The position numbers and the translations under genes were made by a program. The notes beneath the pieces are model-generated. The model saw only the letters and a program-made list of their open reading frames with translations, made no database searches and was not told the origin of the DNA. DNA of 64,000 bases from Mycobacterium sp. ACS4054 (GTDB lineage Bacteria > Actinomycetota > Actinomycetes > Mycobacteriales > Mycobacteriaceae), in the NCBI RefSeq assembly GCF_001667275.1, contig NZ_LZHV01000061.1, positions 124,001 to 188,000 on the forward strand. Direction: 5' to 3'. Positions within the stretch are counted from its first letter, which is position 1. Every line of letters starts with the position of its first letter. Of the stretch, positions 41,196-49,059 are shown one piece after another.

Positions 41196-42494
41196 ATGAA
41201 CAAAGAAGACATGATGCTGATCAGCGTGGACGACCACACCGTCGAGCCGCCGGACATGTTCAAGAACCACCTGTCGAAGAAGTACATCGACGACGCGCCG
41301 CGGCTGGTGCACAACGCCGACGGCTCGGACATGTGGAAGTTCCGCGACACGGTCATCCCGAACGTTGCGCTGAACGCGGTCGCCGGTCGGCCCAAGGAGG
41401 AGTATGGCATCGAGCCGACGGGGCTCGACGAGATCCGACCGGGTTGCTACAACGTCGACGAGCGCGTCAAGGACATGAACGCCGGCGGCATCCTGGCCTC
41501 GATCTGTTTCCCGTCCTTCCCGGGCTTCGCCGGGCGGCTGTTCGCCACCGACGACCCGGAGTTCTCGATCGCGCTGGTGCAGGCCTACAACGACTGGCAC
41601 ATCGACGAGTGGTGCGGGGCGTACCCGGCCCGGTTCATCCCCATGGCGATCCCGGTGATCTGGGACGCAGAGGCCTGCGCGGCCGAGGTGCGCCGGGTGT
41701 CGAAGAAGGGCGTGCACGCGCTGACCTTCACCGAAAACCCCGCCGCGATGGGCTATCCCAGCTTCCACGACGAGTACTGGAACCCGCTGTGGAAAGCGTT
41801 GGTGGACACCAACACCGTGATGAACGTGCACATCGGGTCCTCGGGGCGGCTGGCCATCACCGCGCCGGACGCGCCGATGGACGTGATGATCACGCTGCAG
41901 CCGATGAACATCGTGCAGGCCGCCGCCGACCTGCTGTGGTCGCGGCCGATCAAGGAATATCCGGACCTCAAGATCGCGCTGTCCGAGGGCGGAACCGGCT
42001 GGATCCCTTACTTCCTGGAGCGGGCGGACCGGACCTACGAGATGCACTCCGCCTGGACCCACCAGAACTTCGGCGGCAAGCTGCCCAGCGAGGTTTTCCG
42101 CGACCACTTCCTGACCTGCTTCATCAGCGACAAGGTCGGCGTCGCGCTGCGCAACATGATCGGCATCGACAACATCTGCTGGGAAGCCGACTACCCGCAC
42201 AGCGACTCGATGTGGCCGGGTGCGCCCGAAGAGCTGTGGGACGTGTTGTCCCTCAACAACGTTCCCGACGACGAGATCAACAAGATGACCTACGAGAACG
42301 CCATGCGGTGGTACTCGTTCGACCCGTTCACGCACATCTCGCGCGAACAGGCGACCGTCGGCGCCCTGCGCAAGGCCGCCGAGGGACACGACGTGTCCAT
42401 CAAGGCGAAGGGCCACGACAAGGACTCCCGAGGCGGCTCGTCCTTCGCGGAGTTCGCGGCCAACGCGAAGGCCCTCACCGGCAACAAGGACTAA
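41196..42494 (+). CDS. Amidohydrolase_2 family TIM-barrel protein
   Basis: A 432-residue PF04909-type protein with ISVDDHTVEPP at the N-terminal metal site, SEGGTGWIPYFLERAD and CWEADYPHSDSMWP with the conserved aspartate. This VDDHxxEP/ADYPHSD subgroup is common in actinobacterial catabolic clusters. GGAAGGG precedes ATG 41196. The C-terminal 60 residues are polar and Lys-rich. Lies downstream of TTCTCG and GAGAAT repeats, so it is probably co-regulated with the Rieske operon. Reaction (hydrolysis or decarboxylation) unknown. Confidence 0.88.
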   Translation: MNKEDMMLISVDDHTVEPPDMFKNHLSKKYIDDAPRLVHNADGSDMWKFRDTVIPNVALNAVAGRPKEEYGIEPTGLDEIRPGCYNVDERVKDMNAGGILASICFPSFPGFAGRLFATDDPEFSIALVQAYNDWHIDEWCGAYPARFIPMAIPVIWDAEACAAEVRRVSKKGVHALTFTENPAAMGYPSFHDEYWNPLWKALVDTNTVMNVHIGSSGRLAITAPDAPMDVMITLQPMNIVQAAADLLWSRPIKEYPDLKIALSEGGTGWIPYFLERADRTYEMHSAWTHQNFGGKLPSEVFRDHFLTCFISDKVGVALRNMIGIDNICWEADYPHSDSMWPGAPEELWDVLSLNNVPDDEINKMTYENAMRWYSFDPFTHISREQATVGALRKAAEGHDVSIKAKGHDKDSRGGSSFAEFAANAKALTGNKD

Positions 42495-42507
42495 GGTCGC
42501 CGGTCCC

Positions 42508-42567
42508 GCGAGCAGACGCAAACTCGCATAACTCCGGTGGCGACTATGCGAATTTGCGTCTGCTCGC
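42508..42567. repeat. Large intergenic inverted repeat (23-base arms)
   Basis: Arms 42508-42530 and 42545-42567 pair at 22 of 23 positions (24-base arms if C42507/G42568 is added), around a 14-base loop. The arm starts GCGAGCAGACGCAAA. It lies between the amidohydrolase stop and the ribosome site of the next gene on the same strand. No T-tract follows, so a simple terminator is unlikely. It may be a dispersed mycobacterial intergenic repeat or an RNA processing or attenuation hairpin. Confidence 0.8.
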
Positions 42568-42591
42568 GCTGAACGAAGAGGAGAGCCAGCA

Positions 42592-43773
42592 GTGCCCGGC
42601 GCCGGAATGAACTTCGAGCTGACCGATGACCAGGAGCTGATCCGCCGGTCGGTCGCCGAGCTGGCGAGCAAGTTCGACGACCAGTACTGGATGGAAAAAG
42701 ACTCCGCGCACGAGTTCCCCACCGAGTTCTATAAGGCCATCGCCGACGGCGGTTGGCTGGGCATGACGATTCCCACCGAATACGGCGGTCACGGCCTCGG
42801 GATCACCGAGGCCACCATCCTGCTCGAGGAGGTCGCCAAATCCGGCGGCGCCATGAACGCCGCCAGCTCGATTCACCTGTCCATCTTCGGCATGCAACCG
42901 GTGGTGGTGCACGGCTCCGACGAGCTCAAGGCCCGCACACTGCCCAAGGTCGCCACCGGTGAGGTGCACGTGTGCTTCGGCGTCACCGAGCCCGGCGCGG
43001 GGCTCGACACGTCGCGGATCACCACCTTCGCCAAACGCGACGGCGATCGCTACATCGTCAACGGCCGCAAGGTCTGGATCTCCAAAGCGATGGAGTCGGA
43101 CAAGATCCTGTTGCTCACCCGCACCCAGAGCTACGACGAGGTCACCAAGAAGACGGACGGGATGACCTTGTTCATCACCGATCTCGACCGCAGCCGGGTC
43201 GACGTTCGGCCCATCCGCAAGATGGGTCGCAACGCCGTCAGCTCCAACGAGTTGTTCATCGACAACCTCGAAGTACCCGTCGAGGATCGAATCGGCGAGG
43301 AGGGCAAGGGTTTTCAATACATCCTGGACGGCCTGAATCCGGAGCGCATGCTGATCGCCGCCGAGGCGCTCGGCATCGGTCGGGTGGCGCTGGACAAGGC
43401 GGTGAAATACGGCAACGAGCGCGAGGTTTTCGGCCGGCCCATCGGCATGAACCAGGGCCTGCAGTTCCCGCTCGCCGACTCGCTGGCACGGCTCGACGCC
43501 GCCGAGCTGATGCTGCGCAAGGCCACCTGGCTGTATGACAACGGCAAACCCTGTGGGCGCGAGGCGAATACGGCGAAATATCTGTGCGCCGACGCGGGCT
43601 TCACAGCCGCGGACCGGGCGTTGCAAACCCATGGCGGCATGGGCTACGCGGAGGAGTACCACATCACCCGGTACTTCCGCGAGGCCAGGCTGATGAAGAT
43701 CGCGCCGGTCAGTCAGGAGATGATCCTCAATTTCCTGGGATCCAACGTCCTGAAATTGCCGAGGAGCTATTGA
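42592..43773 (+). CDS. Acyl-CoA dehydrogenase
   Basis: A full-length 393-residue ACAD: FGVTEPGAGLDTSRI, KVWISKAMESDKILL, YGNEREVFGRPIGMNQGLQF and THGGMGYAEEYHITRYFREAR. The MCAD-type base position reads IAPVSQEM, without glutamate. The glutamate in GLNPERMLIA lies where isovaleryl-CoA and long-chain dehydrogenases hold theirs, so it probably works that way. GTG 42592 has GAGGAG 8 bases upstream. Its TGA overlaps the crotonase TTG. It begins a three-gene beta-oxidation set. Confidence 0.9.
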   Translation: MPGAGMNFELTDDQELIRRSVAELASKFDDQYWMEKDSAHEFPTEFYKAIADGGWLGMTIPTEYGGHGLGITEATILLEEVAKSGGAMNAASSIHLSIFGMQPVVVHGSDELKARTLPKVATGEVHVCFGVTEPGAGLDTSRITTFAKRDGDRYIVNGRKVWISKAMESDKILLLTRTQSYDEVTKKTDGMTLFITDLDRSRVDVRPIRKMGRNAVSSNELFIDNLEVPVEDRIGEEGKGFQYILDGLNPERMLIAAEALGIGRVALDKAVKYGNEREVFGRPIGMNQGLQFPLADSLARLDAAELMLRKATWLYDNGKPCGREANTAKYLCADAGFTAADRALQTHGGMGYAEEYHITRYFREARLMKIAPVSQEMILNFLGSNVLKLPRSY

Positions 43774-44579
43774 GCGCGACCGAGGGGGCCGTGCTGCTGT
43801 CAGAGGACCGCGACGGGGTACGCACGCTCACCCTCAACCGGCCGCGTCGTAAGAACGCGATCAACCCCGAGCTGTGGGTCGCGTTGCGCGACGCCCTGCA
43901 CGCCGCCGGGCACGACCGCACCGTGCACGCGCTGGTAATCGCCGGGGCCGGCGGCAGTTTCTGCTCGGGCGCCGACATCTCGGTTCCCGACGACACCCAT
44001 CCGAACTACAAGCTGCAGCGCCTGACCGACGTGGCGCTGGCCCTGCACGAGCTGGCCATCCCCACGGTCGCCAAGGTGACCGGAGTGGCCGTCGGCGCGG
44101 GATGGAACCTCGCGCTCGGCTGTGACTTCGTCGTCGCCACACCGGAATCGACGTTCTGCCAGATCTTTTCCAAGCGGGGCCTGTCGATCGACCTCGGCGG
44201 TTCCTGGCTGTTGCCCAAACTCGTTGGCCTGCAGCAGGCCAAGCGGCTCGCGCTGCTCGCCGAGACGATCGACGCCGGGGAGGCCCACGCCCTGAACCTG
44301 GTGACGTGGGTGGTGCCGGGCGAGCAGATCGACGGCTTCGTCGACGACCTCGCGGGCCGCCTGGCGGCCGGACCCCCGATCGCGCTGGCCCACACCAAGG
44401 CCCTGCTGAACGAGGGCGCGCACGGCACCATGCGCGACGCGCTGGCCAACGAGGCCCGAGCGCAGGTCGGCAATTTCGCGACGGCGGACGCGGCCGCGGC
44501 GTATGCCGCCTTCGCCGCACGGCGGGAGCCGTCGTTTACTGGCCGGTGGACGCTATCGAAATCCAAGGATGCGGAGTAG
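43770..44579 (+). CDS. PaaG-like enoyl-CoA hydratase/isomerase
   Basis: A 269-residue crotonase with LTLNRPRRKNAINPELW, oxyanion motif FCSGADIS and second oxyanion segment VAVGAGWNLALGCDF. The acidic residue in LSIDLGGSWLLPKLVG is the aspartate type of PaaG isomerases rather than the hydratase glutamate. It would isomerise or hydrate an enoyl-CoA from the preceding dehydrogenase. Starts at TTG 43770, overlapping the ACAD stop; GTG 43791 is an alternative. Confidence 0.88.
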   Translation: MSATEGAVLLSEDRDGVRTLTLNRPRRKNAINPELWVALRDALHAAGHDRTVHALVIAGAGGSFCSGADISVPDDTHPNYKLQRLTDVALALHELAIPTVAKVTGVAVGAGWNLALGCDFVVATPESTFCQIFSKRGLSIDLGGSWLLPKLVGLQQAKRLALLAETIDAGEAHALNLVTWVVPGEQIDGFVDDLAGRLAAGPPIALAHTKALLNEGAHGTMRDALANEARAQVGNFATADAAAAYAAFAARREPSFTGRWTLSKSKDAE

Positions 44580-44583
44580 GGAC

Positions 44584-45732
44584 ATGCGGGAAACAGTCAT
44601 CGTCGAAGCCGTGCGCACCGCGGTGGGGAAGCGCAACGGCGGCCTGTCCGGGGTGCACCCCGCCGACCTGTCCGCCGTCGTCCTCAACGAACTGCTGGAA
44701 CGCGCCGGGGTCGGCCCGGAGATCGTCGACGACGTGGTCTGGGGTTGTGTGTCTCAGGTCGGCGACCAGTCCAGCAACATCGGCCGCTACGCGGTCCTGG
44801 CCGCCGGCTGGCCGGAGACCATCCCGGGGACCACCGTCAACCGCGCGTGCGGGTCCAGCCAGCAGGCGCTCGACTTCGCCGTGCAGGCGGTGATGTCGGG
44901 CCAGCAGGACGTCGTCGTCGCCGGGGGCGTCGAGGTGATGAGCCGGGTTCCCCTCGGTTCGGCCCGGGCGACCGGCATGCCGTACGGCCCGAAGGTCCTC
45001 GCCCGCTACGACGACTTCTCGTTCAACCAGGGGCTGTCGGCGGAGATGATCGCCAAGAAGTGGGGATTCTCCCGCACCCGGCTCGACGAGTACTCCACCC
45101 AGTCGCACGAGCGGGCCGCCGCGGCCCAGGACGCGGGCGCGTTCACCGATCAGATCGTTCCGGTGTTCACCGACGACGAAACAATCGTTGCCGCCGACGA
45201 GGGCGTGCGGCGGGGCACAACGGTCGACAAGCTCGCCGGACTCAAGCCGGCGTTCACCGAGGACGGCGTGATCCACGCGGGCAACTCCTCGCAGATCTCC
45301 GACGGCGCGGCCGCGCTGCTGGTGACGACGGCGGAGATGGCGGTGGAACTGGGGCTCACCCCGCTGGTGCGGTACCTGGCCGGCGCGGTGACCGGGGCGG
45401 ATCCGGTGCTGATGCTCACCGGGCCGATCCCGGCGACCGAGAAGGTGCTGAAGAAGGCCGGCGTGCCGCTGGCCGAGGTGGGCGTGTTCGAGGTGAACGA
45501 GGCCTTCGCGCCGGTGCCGCTGGCGTGGATCGCCGAGACCGCGGCGGACCCCACCCTGGTCAACCCGCTCGGCGGTGCCATCGCGCTGGGGCACCCGCTC
45601 GGCGCGTCCGGGGCGGTGCTGATGACCCGGATGGCGCACCACATGCGCGCGAACGGGATCCGCTACGGGCTGCAGACCATGTGCGAGGGCGGCGGCACCG
45701 CCAACGCCACCCTGGTCGAACTCGTGGGCTAG
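44584..45732 (+). CDS. Thiolase (acetyl-CoA acyltransferase)
   Basis: A 382-residue thiolase with VEAVRTAVGKRNGGLSG, nucleophile motif VNRACGSSQQAL, FEVNEAFAPV, GGAIALGHPLGASGA and the second cysteine in MCEGGGTAN. All catalytic residues are present. It follows the crotonase by 4 bases and completes a dehydrogenase-crotonase-thiolase set that could release acetyl- or propionyl-CoA. Similar to FadA5-type thiolases of mycobacteria, but the substrate is not known. Confidence 0.93.
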   Translation: MRETVIVEAVRTAVGKRNGGLSGVHPADLSAVVLNELLERAGVGPEIVDDVVWGCVSQVGDQSSNIGRYAVLAAGWPETIPGTTVNRACGSSQQALDFAVQAVMSGQQDVVVAGGVEVMSRVPLGSARATGMPYGPKVLARYDDFSFNQGLSAEMIAKKWGFSRTRLDEYSTQSHERAAAAQDAGAFTDQIVPVFTDDETIVAADEGVRRGTTVDKLAGLKPAFTEDGVIHAGNSSQISDGAAALLVTTAEMAVELGLTPLVRYLAGAVTGADPVLMLTGPIPATEKVLKKAGVPLAEVGVFEVNEAFAPVPLAWIAETAADPTLVNPLGGAIALGHPLGASGAVLMTRMAHHMRANGIRYGLQTMCEGGGTANATLVELVG

Positions 45733-45792
45733 CCCCGGCGAGGCCCCACCGCGAGAAAACCGTCCCCTGGGTGACCCTTGTCACAGCGGCCC

Positions 45793-45824
45793 AACTAACC
45801 TACTGTTTGTTCACTAGGTTGGTT
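45793..45824. promoter_or_regulatory. Inverted repeat operator before the TetR gene at 45853
   Basis: AACTAACCTA (45793-45802) and TAGGTTGGTT (45815-45824) pair at 9 of 10 positions with a 12-base spacer. It lies 28 bases before GTG 45853 and is the likely autoregulatory operator. No second copy is seen in the window. Confidence 0.65.
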
Positions 45825-45852
45825 CAGTCCTCCAGTCGGTCAAAGGAGTCCG

Positions 45853-46467
45853 GTGCCAGACGCACGGCCATACGACACGTTGCTCGCCAAGGGCGAGGAC
45901 CGTAAGCTGCGGATCCTCGACGTCGCGCAACGGCTGCTCACCCGCAACGGCTGGCGCAGCACCACCCTCGCCCAAATCGCCGGCGAGGCCGGGGTCACCC
46001 CCGCGGGCCTGCTGCATCACTTCGAATCCAAAGAGCAGCTGCTGCACGCCGTCCTCGATGCCCGCGACCTCGACGACGACCTGCACGCCGACCGGACCGG
46101 CGATCTGTTCGCCCAGATCGCCCAGGTCGCGGACCGGTTCAACCGGGCACCCGAACTGGTCGGGACGTTCACGGTGCTGCTCGTCGAAAACATCCTTCCC
46201 GACGCCCCGCTGCACGACCGGATGCTGGCCCGGCATCGCGCGGCGACCGACATCGTCGCCGACCTCATCCGCCGTGGGCAGGCGGATGGCCGGTACCGCA
46301 CGGACATAGCCCCCGCCGTCAAGGCGGTGGAGATTCTCGCCTTCGTCCACGGAATGGAAACCACATGGTTGCTCGATCCATCGATACCGCTAACCGAGGC
46401 GTTCAAGCAGTACGCCGAGACACTGGCGCGGGACTTCGCCCCGCAGACGAGCCGCGCGGGGACATGA
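45853..46467 (+). CDS. TetR-family regulator
   Basis: A 204-residue TetR protein: LRILDVAQRLLTRNGWRSTTLAQIAGEAGVT followed by AGLLHHFESKEQLLHAVLD, then a C-terminal ligand domain. GTG 45853 has AAGGAG nearby. Upstream is an inverted repeat at 45793. It overlaps the hypothetical gene at 46464 by four bases (ATGA) and precedes a P450/ferredoxin pair, so it may control that set or the preceding thiolase operon. Confidence 0.9.
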   Translation: MPDARPYDTLLAKGEDRKLRILDVAQRLLTRNGWRSTTLAQIAGEAGVTPAGLLHHFESKEQLLHAVLDARDLDDDLHADRTGDLFAQIAQVADRFNRAPELVGTFTVLLVENILPDAPLHDRMLARHRAATDIVADLIRRGQADGRYRTDIAPAVKAVEILAFVHGMETTWLLDPSIPLTEAFKQYAETLARDFAPQTSRAGT

Positions 46468-46970
46468 GGTACCGGCTCGACGTGGTCGCGGCGACCGTCG
46501 TCGACGTCGTCCGCTTCGCCGGCGGCTGGCTCTTCGACCGGTCGATGGCGGGATGGGACGTCAGCGTCCTCGTCGCCGACCACCCGGACGACCGGCCGCT
46601 GCAGATCCTGGGCGCCCGGGTGGTAGACCTCGAAGACGCCCTGGCGGCGGCGCAATCACGTCCCCGTCCGCAGGCCCTGGCGGCCGCGGCGGACCTGTTC
46701 GGGTGCGATTCGCGCGTGCGCCGAGGGGTGTTGCAGGCCCTCGATCACGGCGTCACCGAGGTCACGCTGTGGGGGGAGAACTGGCCGGCCGAGCTCGACG
46801 ACAGCGTCGGCCTGGTGCAGCACCGGCTGAGCATGGCCGCCCGCACATTCAAGGCCCAGGCCCTGGCCGCCGCCGCGCTTGGGCAGGTCTCCATCGGCCA
46901 TGTCGAGACGTTCCGCAGTGGGCTGCTGGCGTGGCCGTCGGTCGCGGCGGATCTGGTTCCCGCCAGCTGA
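46464..46970 (+). CDS. Hypothetical protein coupled to a TetR regulator
   Basis: A 168-residue protein (YRLDVVAATVVDVVRFAGG, GWDVSVLVADHPDDRPLQILG, RLSMAARTFKAQALAAAALG) without recognisable catalytic motifs or membrane segments. The start ATG overlaps the TetR stop, implying coupled translation. I do not recognise the family. The fold appears mixed alpha/beta, and a partner or accessory role to the regulator is only a guess. Confidence 0.72.
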   Translation: MRYRLDVVAATVVDVVRFAGGWLFDRSMAGWDVSVLVADHPDDRPLQILGARVVDLEDALAAAQSRPRPQALAAAADLFGCDSRVRRGVLQALDHGVTEVTLWGENWPAELDDSVGLVQHRLSMAARTFKAQALAAAALGQVSIGHVETFRSGLLAWPSVAADLVPAS

Positions 46971-47042
46971 CACCGCCGTCTCACGCGCCGACCCCCCTCG
47001 TTGACGACCACCTTGCCATGTGGAAATGTAATACTCATCTGC

Positions 47043-47057
47043 GAGAGGCGCGTTCTC
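47043..47057. promoter_or_regulatory. Degenerate GAGAAT-type palindrome before the P450 at 47084
   Basis: GAGAGG CGC GTTCTC matches 9 of 12 arm positions of GAGAAT-N3-ATTCTC and keeps GAGA...TCTC. It lies 27 bases upstream of the P450 start. Weak support; could be chance. Confidence 0.35.
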
Positions 47058-47083
47058 ACTAGCCGAGATTCGAGGAGCGGGAG

Positions 47084-48355
47084 ATGGCGAGCGAATTCTC
47101 CGAGTTGGACTTCTTCCGCGGCAGCGAGCTCATCGAGGACCCGTACCCCTACTACGAGGCGCTGCGCGCGCGGTGCCCCGTCACCCGGGAGAGCCATCAC
47201 GACGTCACGATGATCACCGGCTGGGACGAGGCGTGCGCGGTGCTCAACGACGCCGAGACGTGGTCCTCCTGCATCTCGGTGACCGGCCCGTTCCCCGGCT
47301 TTCCGGTGCCGCTGGTGGGTGACGACATCACCGAGCTGATCGAGAAACACCGCGACGAGCTGCCGTTCAGCGACCAGCTGCCCACCCTCGACCCGCCGAC
47401 CCACACCAACCACCGCTCGCTACTGATGCGGTTGATCACGCCCAAGCGCCTCAAGGAGAACGAGGACGCCATGTGGGTGCTCGCCGACCAAGTGCTCGAC
47501 ACGTTCCTGGCACCCGGCCACGGCGACTGGATCAAGGGCTTCGCCGGCCCGTTCACGCTGCTGGTCATCGCGGACCTGCTCGGCGTGCCCGAGGAGGATC
47601 GCGACAAGTTCGTCAAGGGCATCCGCGACCACTCGGGTGGCGGCGTCGGGGGCACCAAGGGCTCGCTGGCGCACAGCCCGCTGGAATTCCTCTACGGCCT
47701 CTTTTCCGACTACGTCCGCGACCGCCGGCGCGAGCCGCGTGAGGACGTGCTGACCGGTCTGGCCACCGCCACCTACCCGGATGGCTCGACCCCGGAGGTC
47801 GAAGACGTGGCCCGGGTTGCCAGCAACGTGTTCTCGGCCGGCCAGGAGACCACCGTGCGGCTGCTGGGCGCGGCCTTGCAGACGCTCGGGGAGCGGCCCG
47901 ACATCCAGGCGCAGTTGCGCAAGGACCGCAGCCTGATCCCCAACTTCATCGAGGAGTCGTTGCGGCACGAGAGCCCGGTCAAGGGCGACTTCCGATTGAA
48001 TCGGGTGCCCGCCAACGTCGGTGGCGTCGACCTGCCCGCCGGCACCACCGTGATGGTCGTGCAGGCGGCCGCCAACCGTGATCCCCGCCGCTTCGAAGAC
48101 CCGACCACCTTCGACCCGGCCCGCAAGAACGCCCGTCAGCACATCTCGTTCGGGCGCGGTATCCACAGCTGCCCGGGCGCGCCGCTGGCCCGCGCCGAAA
48201 CCCGGGTGGCGATCGAGCGCCTGCTTGACCGGACGTCCGACATCAGGATCAACGAGAAGGTCCACGGGCCGGCGAATGACCGCCGGTACCAATACGTTCC
48301 GACCTACATCCTGCGCGGGCTGACCGAGCTGCACCTGGAGTTCACCCCGGCATGA
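47084..48355 (+). CDS. Cytochrome P450
   Basis: A 423-residue P450 with I-helix AGQETT (252-257), ExxR at E291-R294 and heme cysteine C363 in FGRGIHSCPG. Early residues FSELDFFRGSELIEDPYPYYEAL resemble actinobacterial soluble P450s. A ferredoxin gene overlaps its stop by four bases and must be its redox partner. A second P450 and ferredoxin lie convergently at 48849-50265. CYP family not assignable. Confidence 0.94.
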   Translation: MASEFSELDFFRGSELIEDPYPYYEALRARCPVTRESHHDVTMITGWDEACAVLNDAETWSSCISVTGPFPGFPVPLVGDDITELIEKHRDELPFSDQLPTLDPPTHTNHRSLLMRLITPKRLKENEDAMWVLADQVLDTFLAPGHGDWIKGFAGPFTLLVIADLLGVPEEDRDKFVKGIRDHSGGGVGGTKGSLAHSPLEFLYGLFSDYVRDRRREPREDVLTGLATATYPDGSTPEVEDVARVASNVFSAGQETTVRLLGAALQTLGERPDIQAQLRKDRSLIPNFIEESLRHESPVKGDFRLNRVPANVGGVDLPAGTTVMVVQAAANRDPRRFEDPTTFDPARKNARQHISFGRGIHSCPGAPLARAETRVAIERLLDRTSDIRINEKVHGPANDRRYQYVPTYILRGLTELHLEFTPA

Positions 48356-48540
48356 AAGTCACAGTCGACGACCAGCGCTGCCGCGGCCATGGCGTCTGCA
48401 CGACGCTGTGCCCCGAGGTTTTCAGCCTCACTGACGATGGTTACGCCGAGGCGATAGCGTCAGACGTCCCAACGGAATTCGAGGCGGCCACCCAGGAGGC
48501 CATCGAGTGCTGTCCCGAGCAGGCCATCTGCAAAATCTAA
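48352..48540 (+). CDS. Small ferredoxin with extra cysteines
   Basis: A 62-residue ferredoxin with six cysteines: C10, C16 and C20 (CRGHGVCTTLC), C53/C54 (CCPEQ) and C60. The core pattern CxxHGxC...CP is that of 3Fe-4S P450 ferredoxins, but the extra cysteines could allow a 4Fe-4S cluster. ATG overlaps the P450 stop (ATGA), so it is the partner of the P450 at 47084. Confidence 0.9.
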   Translation: MKVTVDDQRCRGHGVCTTLCPEVFSLTDDGYAEAIASDVPTEFEAATQEAIECCPEQAICKI

Positions 48541-48558
48541 TCCAGTCAAGGAGATTCA

Positions 48559-48843
48559 GTGGCGAAAGGGTACGTCATCCTCACGGAGGCCATCAAGGAC
48601 CCGGAGGGCATGAAGGCCTATGGCAAGGCCGCCGGTTCGGCGATGGCCGGTGCCACCATTCTGGCGGTGGACACCGCGCCCAAAGTGATCGAGGGCACTT
48701 GGCACGGCGACCAGACCGTCGTGCTGGAATTCGAGTCGGTGGACGCCGCGCGCGCCTGGTACGAGTCCGAGGGGTATCAAAAGGCGGCAAAACTGCGGCA
48801 GGCGGCGGCCGACTGCAACGCCGTCATCCTCTCCGGTTTTTGA
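48559..48843 (+). CDS. DUF1330-family small protein
   Basis: A 94-residue ferredoxin-like alpha+beta fold protein (KGYVILTEAIKDPEGMKAYG, VIEGTWHGDQTVVLEFESV, ARAWYESEGYQKAAKLRQ), typical of DUF1330. Function unknown; members often accompany catabolic or oxidoreductase genes. GTG 48559 has AAGGAG 7 bases upstream. It ends the plus-strand P450 unit, 5 bases before a convergent ferredoxin. Confidence 0.85.
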   Translation: MAKGYVILTEAIKDPEGMKAYGKAAGSAMAGATILAVDTAPKVIEGTWHGDQTVVLEFESVDAARAWYESEGYQKAAKLRQAAADCNAVILSGF

Positions 48844-48848
48844 GCGTC

Positions 48849-49049
48849 CTACTCACCGACGATCGAGATGGCCTGCCGAGGGCACTGACGCACGGCCTCG
48901 CGCACGTCATGTTCGTTTTCCGGCGTGACCTCTTCCTGCAGCACGCTCAGCATGTCGTCGTCGCCGAGCAGGAAGATCTCCGGATTGATGCCCATGCAGA
49001 CGCCGTTGCTCTCGCAGAGTCCCCAATCGACTTCGATTTTCTTCGTCAC
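48849..49049 (-). CDS. Small 3Fe-4S ferredoxin
   Basis: A 66-residue ferredoxin with C12, C18 (CESNGVC) and C56 (QCPRQAI), the three-cysteine P450-partner pattern. It follows the P450 at 49060 by 10 bases on the minus strand with AAGGGGG before GTG 49049. Almost certainly the electron donor for that P450. Confidence 0.9.
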   Translation of the reverse strand: MTKKIEVDWGLCESNGVCMGINPEIFLLGDDDMLSVLQEEVTPENEHDVREAVRQCPRQAISIVGE

Positions 49050-49059
49050 GGCAACCCCC

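Noticed and set aside
45770..45785. Short hairpin GTGAC-CCTT-GTCAC after the thiolase gene as a terminator
   Set aside because: Stem is only five bases and no T-tract follows.
47001..47034. TTGACG ... TAATAC as a sigma-A promoter for the P450 at 47084
   Set aside because: The spacer is about 22 bases, too long for a normal promoter; kept only the weak palindrome nearby.
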